This document shows, piece by piece, positions 36,537-45,180 of a DNA stretch of 64,000 nucleotides. The stretch is taken from positions 372,001 through 436,000 of the forward strand of contig CAWETL010000004.1 of the NCBI GenBank assembly GCA_963812085.1, read 5' to 3'. The position numbers were made by a program, and so were the translations under genes. This DNA is from SPDF01 sp963812085. Lineage in GTDB: Bacteria > Gemmatimonadota > Gemmatimonadetes > Gemmatimonadales > GWC2-71-9. The first letter of the stretch is position 1; every line of letters starts with the position of its first letter. The notes beneath the pieces are model-generated. The model saw only the letters and a list, made by a program, of their open reading frames with translations, ran no database searches and was not told the origin of the DNA.

Positions 36537-37313
36537 ATGAATCCTGCGAACGCGTCTCCCCGGTCGCGACTCCCCCTGACGGTCGTCATCCCGACCCGCA
36601 ACGAGGCCTCGAACATCGCGGACTGCGTGGCGAGCGTCGCCTTCGCGGACGAGGTCGTCGTGGCGGACTCCGGGTCCACCGACGACACGGTGGCCGTGGC
36701 CCGGAGCGCGGGCGCCACGGTGCTCGAGCGTGCCGGCGCCACGATCGCCGCCCAGCGCAACGCCGCCATCGCCGTGGCCCGCAACGACTGGATCTTCGCG
36801 CTCGACGCCGACGAGCGGATCACGCCGGCCCTGGCCGCGGAGCTCGAGGCGGTCCTCGCCGCGCCGGCCCACGCCGCCTACCGGGTGCGCTGCCAGAACT
36901 ACTACCTGGGCGTGGAGCAGACCCGGGGGCACTGGTCACGGGACTGGCACGTGCGGCTGTTCGGGAAGGACCGGCGGTTCATCGAGCGGCGGGTGCACGA
37001 ATCGCTGGAGCCGGTACAGGACACCGGCGACCTGACCGGCACCATCCTCCACCATCCCTACCGTTCGCTCGCGCACCACCTCGAGAAGATGCAGCGCTAC
37101 GCCGAGTGGGGCGCCAAGGACTTGTGGGACCGCGGCAAGCGCGCGAGCTGGAGCGACCTGGCGGTCCGGCCGCTCTGGCGATTCATCAAGTCGTATGTCA
37201 TCGCCGGCGCCGTGATCGACGGACGCCGGGGGTTCGTCCAGGCCTCCCTGAGCGCCTACACGGCGTTCCTCAAGTACGCGCTGCTCTGGGCGCGGGAGCG
37301 CAACCCAAGCTGA
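36537..37313 (+). CDS. Family 2 glycosyltransferase, WaaE/KdtX-like
   Basis: 258 residues. GT-A fold with VVIPTRNEASNIADC at the start, VVADSGSTDDT, and the metal-binding LDADERI. The second half (QNYYLGVEQTRGHW, RLFGKDRRFIERRVHE and LHHPYRSLAHHLEKMQRY) matches the WaaE/KdtX subgroup, which adds beta-glucose to LPS core. Ends with an amphipathic helix that may dock to the membrane. 10 nt after the CgeB-like gene and 13 nt before the next. Confidence 0.88.
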   Translation: MNPANASPRSRLPLTVVIPTRNEASNIADCVASVAFADEVVVADSGSTDDTVAVARSAGATVLERAGATIAAQRNAAIAVARNDWIFALDADERITPALAAELEAVLAAPAHAAYRVRCQNYYLGVEQTRGHWSRDWHVRLFGKDRRFIERRVHESLEPVQDTGDLTGTILHHPYRSLAHHLEKMQRYAEWGAKDLWDRGKRASWSDLAVRPLWRFIKSYVIAGAVIDGRRGFVQASLSAYTAFLKYALLWARERNPS

Positions 37314-37326
37314 GCGAACCCTCGCG

Positions 37327-38520
37327 ATGACCGGGCGGCCGCACCTCCTGATCTGCCTCGACTTCCCCCCGATGATGGGCGGGATCGCCCGGTGGATGCA
37401 GGAGATCGCGCTGCACTACCCCACCGGAGGGCTCATCGTCTCCACCGGCGAGACCCCCGGCAGCGCCGAATCCGACGCCCTGTTGCCGAACCGGGTGGAC
37501 CGCCTCCCCATTCCCGTGCCCCGGCTCAGGCGGATCGGGTCCGTCGTGCGCTGGTCCCGGCGCGTGGTACACCTGGCCCGCGAGTCGGGCGCCGAATTCG
37601 CCTGGTGCGGCAACGTGCGGCCGGCGGGCTATCCGGCGTGGTGGGCTCGCCGCCGGCTTGGTCTTCCCTACGGGATGATCTTCTACGGGCACGACCTCCT
37701 CGCCACGCAGCGCCGCTCCCGCGCCCAGGTGCACAAGCCGGCCCAGATGCGCGCGCTGTTGCGCGGCGCCTCCGTGCTCGTCGCGATCAGCGACTTCACG
37801 ACGGGGCTTTGCGCCGACTACCTGGACGAGCTCGGCATCGGCGAGGTCCGGGCGCGGCTGCACACCGTGCCGCTCGGCACCGACCCGGCGCGCTTCCGGC
37901 CCGGCCTGCCGACCGACGACGTGCGCGCACGCTACCGGCTGCCCTCGGGAGGCCGGTGGCTCGTCACCGTGGCCAGGCTGACGCCGCACAAGGGATTCGA
38001 CACCGCCCTTCGGGCACTCGCGGCGCTCGGTCCCGGATTCGAGGATGTGCGGTACCTGGCCATCGGCTCCGGCCCGCAGGCGGCCGAGCTCCGCGAGCTG
38101 GCGGGGAGTCTCGGCGTCGACGACCGTTTCCACCTCCTCCAGGGCGTGCCGGACGGGGACCTGGCGGCGCTCTACAACATCGGCACGCTCTACGTCGGCC
38201 TGTCGCGGCGGATGGGCCTGCAAGTGGAGGGATTCGGCATCTCGCTCACCGAGGCGTCCGCATCGGGGCTCCCGGTGCTGGGGGGGAAGAGCGGCGGGGT
38301 GGAGGACGCGGTGCGGGAGGGAGAGACGGGACTGCTGGTCGACCCGGAGAGCGTGGACGACGCGGCCGCCGCCATCCGCCGCCTCCTCGGCGATGCCGAC
38401 TTGGCGGGCCGGCTCGGGGCCGGGGGCCGCCGGGCGGCGGAGACCTACTTCAACTGGAGCCGGGTGACGGCGGACTTGCGGCGATTGGCAGCGGCTGCGA
38501 TCGCACCCACTCCCCGGTGA
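37327..38520 (+). CDS. Family 4 glycosyltransferase
   Basis: 397 residues, GT-B fold. PPMMGGIARWMQ at the start, FYGHDLLATQ, LVTVARLTPHKGFDTAL, LHTVPLGTDPARF and the retaining donor motif EGFGISLTEASASGLPVLGGKSGG with the E-x7-E glutamates. Closing gene of the porX operon. Its last 71 nt overlap, antisense, the 3' end of the patatin-ferredoxin gene. Confidence 0.9.
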   Translation: MTGRPHLLICLDFPPMMGGIARWMQEIALHYPTGGLIVSTGETPGSAESDALLPNRVDRLPIPVPRLRRIGSVVRWSRRVVHLARESGAEFAWCGNVRPAGYPAWWARRRLGLPYGMIFYGHDLLATQRRSRAQVHKPAQMRALLRGASVLVAISDFTTGLCADYLDELGIGEVRARLHTVPLGTDPARFRPGLPTDDVRARYRLPSGGRWLVTVARLTPHKGFDTALRALAALGPGFEDVRYLAIGSGPQAAELRELAGSLGVDDRFHLLQGVPDGDLAALYNIGTLYVGLSRRMGLQVEGFGISLTEASASGLPVLGGKSGGVEDAVREGETGLLVDPESVDDAAAAIRRLLGDADLAGRLGAGGRRAAETYFNWSRVTADLRRLAAAAIAPTPR

Positions 38521-39565
38521 CGGGGCGGGCGCTGATGGCCCACGTCGGGCAGTTCCGCACGTAGACGCCGTCCAGCGGCGACCACGGCTGGCGGGGGGCG
38601 ATCACCTCCGCCTTCCCAGCGGCGTCCATCCGGAAGATGGCAGGCGCCCGGAGCGCGCAGGCGCCGCACCCGATGCACCGGCTCCGGTCCACGTGAATCC
38701 GGACCGGCGTCTGCGGAAAGATGCCGGTCTCGGGCGCCTCCATCAGCCGCTGCAGTTCCGGAATCAGCTGCCGCATGGCGCGGTACCCCTCGGCGACGAG
38801 CTCCTGGGTGCGGTCGAAGACGAACATGGGGTAGTCCTCGACGCGCGGGTGCACCATGAGGAGCGGCGGCTCCCGCCACGTCCGGAGCGTCCGCTCCAGC
38901 ATCGTTTGCATCACGATTTCGAGCCCGCGCGCGTACGTGGCCGCGAATCCCGCCTCCTGGACATCCGAGCGGAGCGCCAGCGAGGCGCTGACGTCCACCC
39001 CGACGACGGGGCCGGGGCCGCACGAGGTGGCCGCCTTGACGGGCAGGTTGTCGGCCACCGCGCCGTCCACGTACCAGCGGCCGGCGATTTCGCGGGGCGG
39101 CAGGATGCCCGGCAGCGCGCAGCTCGCGAAGACGGCGTCGGCCACGCGCGCGTAGCGCAGCCCGGGCAGGCCCCAGAGGACCTGCATCCCGGAATTGATG
39201 TCCACCGTGTTGACGATGAGAGGGTGCTCGAGCTCGTCGAAGGTCTTCTCGCCGACGAGCTCGGTGATCAGCAGGTCGAGCGGCTCGTGACGGTACACCG
39301 CCGGCGAGAGCATCCGCTTGAGCGCCATGTCGGCGTGGGCCACGCGGAAGACGTCCTTCCGCCGGAGCCGGAGCGCCCGCTCCCGCATGAAGTCCACCGA
39401 CCGCCCCGCCGCCCACGCCGCGGCCACGAGGGAGCCCATGCTGGAGCCCACCACGCCGGCCGGGCGAAGCCCGGCTTCCTCCAGCGCCTGCAGGACGCCG
39501 ATGTGGGCCAGGCCCTTGAGGCCGCCGCCACCGAGGACGAGACTGAAGCCGCGGGAACTCGACAT
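38450..39565 (-). CDS. Patatin-like phospholipase fused to a ferredoxin domain
   Basis: 371 residues. Amino part (1-270) is a bacterial patatin: oxyanion loop GGGGLKG (12-18), nucleophile Ser42 in GSSMGS, and the catalytic Asp in DGAVADN. The carboxy part (about 290-345) is a ferredoxin: Cys297, Cys300, Cys303 in CIGCGAC plus Cys339 in NCPTW, a single iron-sulfur cluster of the SHORT-chain (Fer4_13/Fer4_15) kind. The fusion of a lipid acyl hydrolase with an electron carrier is unusual and in one frame without interruption. The leaderless-type start is at ATG 39565; the terminal 71 nt are antisense to the glycosyltransferase gene. Confidence 0.85.
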   Translation of the reverse strand: MSSSRGFSLVLGGGGLKGLAHIGVLQALEEAGLRPAGVVGSSMGSLVAAAWAAGRSVDFMRERALRLRRKDVFRVAHADMALKRMLSPAVYRHEPLDLLITELVGEKTFDELEHPLIVNTVDINSGMQVLWGLPGLRYARVADAVFASCALPGILPPREIAGRWYVDGAVADNLPVKAATSCGPGPVVGVDVSASLALRSDVQEAGFAATYARGLEIVMQTMLERTLRTWREPPLLMVHPRVEDYPMFVFDRTQELVAEGYRAMRQLIPELQRLMEAPETGIFPQTPVRIHVDRSRCIGCGACALRAPAIFRMDAAGKAEVIAPRQPWSPLDGVYVRNCPTWAISARPVTGEWVRSQPLPIAASPPSPGSS

Positions 39566-39590
39566 GGTACTAAGGTAACTATCTTAGGTC
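39566..39590. promoter_or_regulatory. 25-bp divergent promoter with inverted repeat
   Basis: The whole gap between the patatin and DppC-type starts. Minus strand: TACCTT (39577-39572) 6 nt before the patatin ATG. Plus strand: TATCTT (39580-39585) 5 nt before the permease ATG. Superimposed is an imperfect palindrome, CTAAG (39570-39574) with CTTAG (39583-39587). Both genes would be leaderless, and a single repressor could cover both. Confidence 0.6.
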
Positions 39591-40433
39591 ATGCCTTCCC
39601 CCCTCGCGGCGCGGTGGCGCCACGACCGATTCTTCCAGCTCGGGCTCGCGCTCGTCGCGCTGGTCGTGGCCGCCGCGGTGCTGGCGCCGTTCGTCACCGC
39701 CGGCAGCCCCTACATCGGCGATCCCACCACGTCCTACCTGCTCCCGCCGAGCGCGTCTCACCTGCTGGGCACCGACACCCAGGGACGGGACGTCCTCACG
39801 CGGGTCATCTACGGCGCGCGCATCTCGCTCGCGGTGGGCATCATCAGCCAGCTCGTCGCCTCGGTGCTCGGCGTCACGCTGGGCCTGGTGTCGGGATACT
39901 ACGGCCGGCGGACCGACGCCGTCGTGATGCGCCTGGCGGATGTCACGCTCGCCTTCCCGACGCTGCTGCTGCTCATCGCGGTGGCCGCCGCGGTGAACCC
40001 GTCGCTCCCGGTGGTGTTCGTGGTGATCGGCGTGGTGGGATGGGCCGCCATGGCCCGCCTCGTCCGCGGGCAGGTCCTGGTGCTCAAGAGCGCCGAGTAC
40101 GTCGTGGCGGCCCAGGCGCTGGGAGCCACCGACCGGCGGATCCTGTTCCGGCACCTCCTGCCCAACGTGCGGGCCCAGGTCATCGTGGCGGCCACGCTCG
40201 GCATGGCGGGCGCCATCATGGCCGAGGCGGCGCTCTCCTTCGTGGGTCTCGGCGCGCAGCCCCCGACGCCGAGCTGGGGGGCGATGGTGGCCGACGGGCG
40301 GGACCTGCTCCGCGTGGCGCCCTGGGTGACCTTCGCGCCCGGGGTGGCCATCGGGCTGACGGTGCTCGGATTCAACCTCGTCGGCGACACGCTCCGCGAG
40401 GCCTACGACCCCAAGCTCAGGACCGAGCGATGA
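39591..40433 (+). CDS. DppC/OppC-type ABC transporter permease
   Basis: 280 residues, six membrane segments. Amino region LLGTDTQGRDVLTRVIYGAR and the EAA loop EYVVAAQALGATDRRILFRHLLPN are standard for the DppC half of peptide/nickel importers; MAEAALSFVGLG and PSWGAMVADGR complete the family. No DppB partner, ATPase or binding protein is adjacent, so the rest of the transporter is encoded elsewhere. It overlaps the aminotransferase gene (ATGA at 40430-40433). Confidence 0.9.
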   Translation: MPSPLAARWRHDRFFQLGLALVALVVAAAVLAPFVTAGSPYIGDPTTSYLLPPSASHLLGTDTQGRDVLTRVIYGARISLAVGIISQLVASVLGVTLGLVSGYYGRRTDAVVMRLADVTLAFPTLLLLIAVAAAVNPSLPVVFVVIGVVGWAAMARLVRGQVLVLKSAEYVVAAQALGATDRRILFRHLLPNVRAQVIVAATLGMAGAIMAEAALSFVGLGAQPPTPSWGAMVADGRDLLRVAPWVTFAPGVAIGLTVLGFNLVGDTLREAYDPKLRTER

Positions 40434-41575
40434 GTGCTCCAGATTTTGCCGCCATCCGGCGCGAGGAGTTCGCCGGGATCACCGACGCGATCTACCTCAA
40501 CAGCGCCTCGACCGGCCCGCTGCCAGCCCGCACCGTGCGCCGCGTCGGCGAGTACGCCGCGCTCCGCGCCTCGCCCTTCCAGATGAACGACCACGACCTC
40601 TTCTCGGAGCTCGACCGGGCCCGGGAACTGACCGGCCGGCTGCTCAACGTGTCGCCCGGCGAAATCGCGCTCGCCTTCAACACCAGCTACGGGCTCAACG
40701 TGGCCGCGCGCGGGCTGCCCCTCGAGCGGGGCGACATCGTGGTCGCGAGCGACCGGGAGTTCCCGGCCAACGTCTATCCCTGGATGCGCCTCGCCGAACG
40801 CGGCGTGACGCTCGAGCTCGTGCCGGTGACGCCCGAGGGGTGGCCCGACGAGGCGAGGCTCCTGGAGCGCATGGCCGACCCGCGGGTGCGGGTGGTGGCG
40901 GTGTCGCTGGTCCAGTTCAGCAACGGCTACAAGGTGGACCTGGCCCGGCTCTCGGCGCGCGCCCGGGCCACCGACACCTTCCTCGTGGTGGACGCGATCC
41001 AGGGTCTGGGCGCGGTGCCGGTGGACCTGGCGGCCACGCCGGTCGATATCCTGTCCTGCGGCGGGCAGAAATGGCTGCTCTCGCCCTGGGGCAGCGGGTT
41101 CGTGTACGTGCGGCGGGAGCTGATCCCGATGGTGGAGCCGGTGGTGATGGGCTGGATGGCGTTCGAGGGCACCGACGACTTCACCCGGCTGACCGACTAC
41201 GACCCGCACCTTCGCGAGGACGCGCGACGCTACGAGATGGTGAGCCTGCCCTTCCAGGACTTCGCGGGGTACAACAGCTCCGTCGGGTTGCTGCTCGAGG
41301 TGGGCGTCACGAACATCGCCGGGCACATCGCGGCGCTCCACGCGCCGGTGCTCGAGTGGGCCGCGCGGCGCGGCGTGCGGATCTCGTCGCCCACCGGGGC
41401 GCACGCGTCGGGCATCCTGTGCGTCGCCATCCCGAACGCCGCCGAGGCCTACAAGGCCATCCGGGCCCAGGGCGTCACGGCCAGCGTGCGCGAGGGCGCC
41501 ATCCGCCTCAGCCCGCACCTGTTCAACACGGCGGACGAGATGGCGCGCGTCATCGAGATGCTCGACCGGCTCTGA
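40430..41575 (+). CDS. Class V aminotransferase / cysteine desulfurase-like enzyme
   Basis: 381 residues, PLP fold type I. NSASTGPLPARTV near the start, FNTSYGLNVAARGLP, Asp188 in LVVDAIQGLG pairing with the PLP ring nitrogen, and the Schiff-base Lys214 in CGGQKWLLSPWGSG. The family includes isopenicillin epimerase-like proteins, cysteine desulfurases and kynureninases; no catalytic Cys loop typical of IscS/SufS is evident, so a lyase or epimerase is as likely. Coupled to the upstream permease, which may import its substrate. Confidence 0.85.
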   Translation: MSAPDFAAIRREEFAGITDAIYLNSASTGPLPARTVRRVGEYAALRASPFQMNDHDLFSELDRARELTGRLLNVSPGEIALAFNTSYGLNVAARGLPLERGDIVVASDREFPANVYPWMRLAERGVTLELVPVTPEGWPDEARLLERMADPRVRVVAVSLVQFSNGYKVDLARLSARARATDTFLVVDAIQGLGAVPVDLAATPVDILSCGGQKWLLSPWGSGFVYVRRELIPMVEPVVMGWMAFEGTDDFTRLTDYDPHLREDARRYEMVSLPFQDFAGYNSSVGLLLEVGVTNIAGHIAALHAPVLEWAARRGVRISSPTGAHASGILCVAIPNAAEAYKAIRAQGVTASVREGAIRLSPHLFNTADEMARVIEMLDRL

Positions 41576-41578
41576 GCT

Positions 41579-41619
41579 CGCGGCTGAAGCCGCGGCTCGG
41601 CTGGTGTCGCTGAAGCGAC
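41579..41619. repeat. Two short hairpins after the aminotransferase gene
   Basis: CGCGGCTGAAGCCGCG (41579-41594) and GTCGCTGAAGCGAC (41606-41619) are two different stems with the same GA or TGAA loop centre. They may act as a terminator or are members of a short GCTGAAGC repeat family. Confidence 0.5.
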
Positions 41620-41652
41620 CTGGCGACGCCGTCCGCATTGCCGGAGCACGAT

Positions 41653-41680
41653 CGTCACCCCGGCGAAAGCCGGGGTCCAG
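41653..41680. repeat. REP-like repeat (family A), single copy
   Basis: Core CCCCGGCGAAAGCCGGGG folds into a 7-bp stem with a GAAA tetraloop, flanked by GTCA and TCCA. The same unit recurs at 49233-49300, 52467-52492 and 53728-53817. The rest of 41576-41795 shows no gene; a GGCGGAG ribosome binding site precedes the next start. Confidence 0.75.
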
Positions 41681-41795
41681 CATCACCCGCTCCCAGTTTC
41701 CCCAGCTGCCTTGTGGGGAGGGGGATGCCCAGCCCAGATTCGACAACCCCGCGTCGGGCGGCCGGCCTCTCACACCTTGCAGGCGGAGTTGATTC

Positions 41796-43337
41796 ATGAC
41801 CTCCTTCCAGGACGCACTCCAGGCGGGCTACGGATTCGACGGCCCCTCAGTCACCCTCGGCGCGGCGCTCGAGGGGGCCACGGTGCATCCGGCGCCCAAG
41901 GTCCGGATTCCGCTCGCCATGATGAACCGCCACGGCCTGGTGGCGGGGGCGACCGGCACCGGCAAGACCAAGACGCTGCAGCTCCTCACGGAGCAGCTCT
42001 CCGCGCAGGGCGTGCCGGTGTTCGTGGCCGATATCAAGGGCGACCTGTCGGGCCTCGCGATGCCCGCCGAGTCGAATCCCCGCATCGCCGAACGGGCCAG
42101 CAGCGTCGGATGGGACTGGAAGGGGGCCGGCGTGCCGGTCGAGTTCGTGAGCCTGACCGGCCGGCTCGGCGTGCAACTCCGGGCCACCGTCGCCTCCTTC
42201 GGCCCGCTGCTGCTCGGCAAGGTCCTGGCCCTCAACGAGACCCAGACCAGCGTGCTCTCCCTCGTGTTCAAGTTCTGCGACGACCAGGGGCTGCCGCTGC
42301 TCGATTTTGCCGACCTCCGCTCGGTGCTCCAGTTCCTGAGCAGCGACGAGGGCAAGCCGGCGCTGGCGCAGTACGGCGGCATGTCACCGGCCACGGTGGG
42401 GGTGCTGCTCCGGAAGATGGTGGAGCTGGAGGGGCAGGGGGCCGAGGCGTTCTTCGGCGAGCCGGAGTTCGACGTGCGGGACCTCCTCACCTGCACCAGC
42501 GACGGCCGCGGGGTGGTCACCTGCCTCGAACTGGCCGACGTGCAGGACAAGCCGCGCCTGTTCTCCACGTTCATGATGTGGATGCTTGCGCAGCTCTTCC
42601 ACCAGCTGCCCGAGGCGGGCGACCTGCCCAAGCCGAAGCTGGTGTTCTTCTTCGACGAAGCGCACCTCCTCTTCAACGAGGCGCCGAAGGCCTTCCTGGA
42701 ACAGGTGGAACAGGTGGTGCGCCTGGTCCGCTCGAAGGGGGTGGGGGTGTACTTCGTGACCCAGACGCCCAAGGACGTGCCGGAGGATGTCCTGGCCCAG
42801 CTGGGCCACCGGGTGCAGCACGCCCTCCGGGCCCACACTCCAGACGACGAGAAGAACCTCCGCGCCGCGGTGCGGACCTTCCCCAAGACGGAGTTCTATG
42901 ATCTCGAGGAGACCCTGACCTCGCTCGGCATCGGCGAGGCGGTGGTGACGGCACTCGACGTGCGCGGGGTCCCGACGCCGGTGGTGGCCACCCGGCTCAT
43001 CCCGCCGGCCTCCCGGATGGCGCCGCTCACGCCGGAGGAACTGCAGGCGGACATCCGGAGTTCAGACCTGCTGGCGGAATACGGCAAGTCGGTGGATCGG
43101 GACAGCGCGCGGGAGATGCTGGCGCGGCGGATCGAGAAGACGGCGGAGATGCAGGCGCCGGTGGCGCCGGCGCGCTCAGGCGGGGCGGCCGGCATGGGAA
43201 AGGTCCTGGGCGGCGCGCTCGTCGGCAGCCTGGCGGCGACGGTGGGGCGAACGGTCGGGCGGGAACTGGTGCGCGGAATCTTCGGCATGCTGGGCGCGCG
43301 GCCGCCCCGCGCCCCCCGGCGCACGACGCGCTGGTAG
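41796..43337 (+). CDS. HerA-like ATPase (DUF853 family)
   Basis: 513 residues. FtsK/HerA-type P-loop ATPase with Walker A GATGTGKT (51-58), VADIKGDLSGL, Walker B FFFDEAHLLF (about 286-295) and sensor segment YFVTQTPKDVPEDVLAQLG. The carboxy end carries a glycine-rich, helix-breaking segment (GMGKVLGGALVGSLAATVGRTVGR) typical of the family. It stands alone without HerA/NurA partners or defence genes. Widely conserved, substrate unknown; probably handles DNA or acts as a maintenance ATPase. Confidence 0.88.
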   Translation: MTSFQDALQAGYGFDGPSVTLGAALEGATVHPAPKVRIPLAMMNRHGLVAGATGTGKTKTLQLLTEQLSAQGVPVFVADIKGDLSGLAMPAESNPRIAERASSVGWDWKGAGVPVEFVSLTGRLGVQLRATVASFGPLLLGKVLALNETQTSVLSLVFKFCDDQGLPLLDFADLRSVLQFLSSDEGKPALAQYGGMSPATVGVLLRKMVELEGQGAEAFFGEPEFDVRDLLTCTSDGRGVVTCLELADVQDKPRLFSTFMMWMLAQLFHQLPEAGDLPKPKLVFFFDEAHLLFNEAPKAFLEQVEQVVRLVRSKGVGVYFVTQTPKDVPEDVLAQLGHRVQHALRAHTPDDEKNLRAAVRTFPKTEFYDLEETLTSLGIGEAVVTALDVRGVPTPVVATRLIPPASRMAPLTPEELQADIRSSDLLAEYGKSVDRDSAREMLARRIEKTAEMQAPVAPARSGGAAGMGKVLGGALVGSLAATVGRTVGRELVRGIFGMLGARPPRAPRRTTRW

Positions 43338-43362
43338 GCCTTGCGGGATCCGGTGGGCTGTC

Positions 43363-43471
43363 GGCCGGCTCGGGTTGGCCCTCCGGGCAGGACAGTTCGC
43401 GCCCCCTCCGCATCTGCGTTGCTCCGGGTGTCGCGAACCGACTGCCCTCCGGACCATTCCCTTCGCCGGAC
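43363..43471. repeat. Family B palindromic element, copy 1
   Basis: About 109 bp. Left arm 43363-43390 and right arm 43442-43471 are imperfect inverted complements (GGCCGGC at the tip, TTGG/CCA core, GGCAG/CTGCC at the inner end). Inside, GTTCGCG (43395-43401) pairs with CGCGAAC (43432-43438). See copies at 43630-43739 and 52028-52138. The remaining DNA of 43338-43879 shows no gene. Confidence 0.75.
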
Positions 43472-43629
43472 TTCAGCGGGCGTTGGCGGGCCCGGAAGAT
43501 GAGGGAGGAAGGGGATCGTCGGCGCAGGAAGATCGCAGGAGTGTGGGGCGGCGTGGCTAGAGAACTTCCGGAGCCGACGACCCCGATGACCGCGCTGCGA
43601 AGGATCGCGGGGCGATTCAGAGCATGGTC

Positions 43630-43739
43630 GGCCGGCTCGGGTTGGCCCTCCGGGCAGGACGGTTCGCGGCCCCTCCGCACCTGCGGTTGCTCCGGGTGCC
43701 GCGAACCGACTGCCCTTCGGGCCAATCCCTGCGCCGGCC
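43630..43739. repeat. Family B palindromic element, copy 2
   Basis: 110 bp. Arms 43630-43657 and 43710-43739 correspond to those of copy 1, with the inner stem GGTTCGCGG / CCGCGAACC. The inner part differs from copy 1 at several sites, but base-pairing is kept. Same orientation as copy 1, 267 bp apart. Confidence 0.78.
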
Positions 43740-43879
43740 TTCCTGAGTCGTTTGCGCGCACCGATGACCTGGTTGCTCCGGAGGCACGTGAGTTCACGGG
43801 TGGCATCTCTGCGGGATCTTCCCGACCTGTGTGAACTCCAGTGCCGGAGGAGCAAGCGGGTCGAGGGGCGCGAAATCGC

Positions 43880-45145
43880 CTAGCCCAGTTTCAGCAACGC
43901 GTAGTTCTTCTTTCCCTTCTGCAGCATCACGAAGCCACCCGGCAGCAGGTCGCCCGCCGTCAGCAGCCGTTCCACGTCGTCGGTCTTCTCGCCGTTGACG
44001 GCGAATCCCTTCCCCTGGATGCCGCGCCGCGCGTCGCTCTTCGACGAGGCGAGGCCCGCGGTGACCAGCGCGTCCACCAGCGGCAGGCCGGTGTCGAGGA
44101 GGTCGGGGGGGAGGGTCGTCGTCGGCATCTCTCCGGTCAACACCTCGAAGACGCCGGCATCCGCGCTGCGGAGGTCGGTGCCACCGAAGAGGATGCCGCT
44201 GGCGGCGATGACCCGCCCGGTGGTGTCCGGGCCGTGCACCCGCAGCGTGATGTCCTCGGCCAGCACCCGCTGCGCGGTCCGGCGGCTCGGGTCGGCGGCC
44301 TGCACCTGCATCACTTCCGCGATCCGCTCGGCGTCCAGGAAGGTGAAGAAATTGAGCAGGCGCTCGACGTCCCGGTCGTCGGTGTTGAGCCAGAACTGGT
44401 AGAACGCGTAGGGGCTGGTGCGCGCCGGGTCGAGCCAGACGTTGCCGTCTTCGCTCTTGCCGAACTTGCCGCCCGACGCGGTGGTCAGGAGCGGCATCAC
44501 GAGGCCGTGGGCCGAGCCCCCTTCCCGGCGGCCGATCAGCTCGATGCCCGCCGTGATGTTGCCCCACTGGTCGCTGCCGCCCATCTGCAGTTCGCAGCCT
44601 TCCGCGCGGAAGAGATGCCAGAAGTCGTACGCCTGGATGAGCATGTAGGAGAACTCGGTGAAGCTGATGCCGGTCTCCATCCGGCTCCGCACCGATTCCT
44701 TCTGCAGCATGTAGTTCAGCGTGAAGTGCTTCCCGGTGTCCCGGAGGAACTCCATCAGGCCCAGGGGCCTGAGCCAGTCGGCGTTGTTCATCACCCGCGC
44801 GGCGGCGGGCCCCTCGAAGTCGAGGAAGCGGGCCAGCTGCGCCTTGAGGGCCGCGGCGTTCCGGTCGATCGCCTCCACCGGCAGCACCGGCCGCTCGTCC
44901 CGCTTGCCGCTCGGGTCGCCGACCATCCCGGTGCCGCCGCCCACCAGCGCGATGGGCCGCCCGCCGAAGCGCTGGAGCCAGGCCAGCCCCATCACCGGCA
45001 GGAGGCTCCCGACGTGGAGGGAGTCGGCCGTCGGGTCGAAGCCGATGTACGCCGTGACGGGCGGACCGGCCAGCCGGGCCGCGAGGCCGGGGGTGGCGTC
45101 GTGCACGAGCCCGCGGGCGGTCAGGGCGTCGAGGAGGGTAGGCAT
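43880..45145 (-). CDS. tyrS: Tyrosyl-tRNA synthetase
   Basis: 421 residues, class I synthetase with HVGS (44-47) for HIGH, KFGKS (227-231) for KMSKS, and the tyrosine-binding GGSDQWGNITAG loop. An S4-like RNA-binding domain occupies the last 65 residues (SKSDARRGIQGKGFAVNGEK). Normal length. Starts at ATG 45145, leaderless-type, divergent from the PBP1A gene. Confidence 0.95.
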   Translation of the reverse strand: MPTLLDALTARGLVHDATPGLAARLAGPPVTAYIGFDPTADSLHVGSLLPVMGLAWLQRFGGRPIALVGGGTGMVGDPSGKRDERPVLPVEAIDRNAAALKAQLARFLDFEGPAAARVMNNADWLRPLGLMEFLRDTGKHFTLNYMLQKESVRSRMETGISFTEFSYMLIQAYDFWHLFRAEGCELQMGGSDQWGNITAGIELIGRREGGSAHGLVMPLLTTASGGKFGKSEDGNVWLDPARTSPYAFYQFWLNTDDRDVERLLNFFTFLDAERIAEVMQVQAADPSRRTAQRVLAEDITLRVHGPDTTGRVIAASGILFGGTDLRSADAGVFEVLTGEMPTTTLPPDLLDTGLPLVDALVTAGLASSKSDARRGIQGKGFAVNGEKTDDVERLLTAGDLLPGGFVMLQKGKKNYALLKLG

Positions 45146-45152
45146 GTGAAGA

Positions 45153-45158
45153 AACGTA
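45153..45158 (-). promoter_or_regulatory. TAnnnT -10 element of tyrS
   Basis: TACGTT on the minus strand lies 7 nt before the tyrS ATG, no Shine-Dalgarno between; the divergent gap is only 35 bp. Confidence 0.58.
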
Positions 45159-45168
45159 CGCGGACGAT

Positions 45169-45174
45169 TACCTT
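45169..45174 (+). promoter_or_regulatory. TAnnnT -10 element of the PBP1A gene
   Basis: TACCTT lies 6 nt before the ATG at 45181. It faces the tyrS element across 10 bp, so the two promoters share their upstream DNA and may compete. Confidence 0.6.
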
Positions 45175-45180
45175 CCCTCA

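Noticed and set aside
41576..41795. tRNA or small gene in the gap
   Set aside because: Only two hairpins and a REP unit are seen, with no T-loop signature (GGTTCGA) or coding pattern.
41796..43337. HerA-like ATPase as part of a defence system
   Set aside because: No NurA, SIR2 or nuclease partner is present; the family is widespread as a single gene.
43472..43879. Short gene between the palindromic repeats and tyrS
   Set aside because: The frames present are Arg-rich translations of the repeats; no start signal or domain is found.
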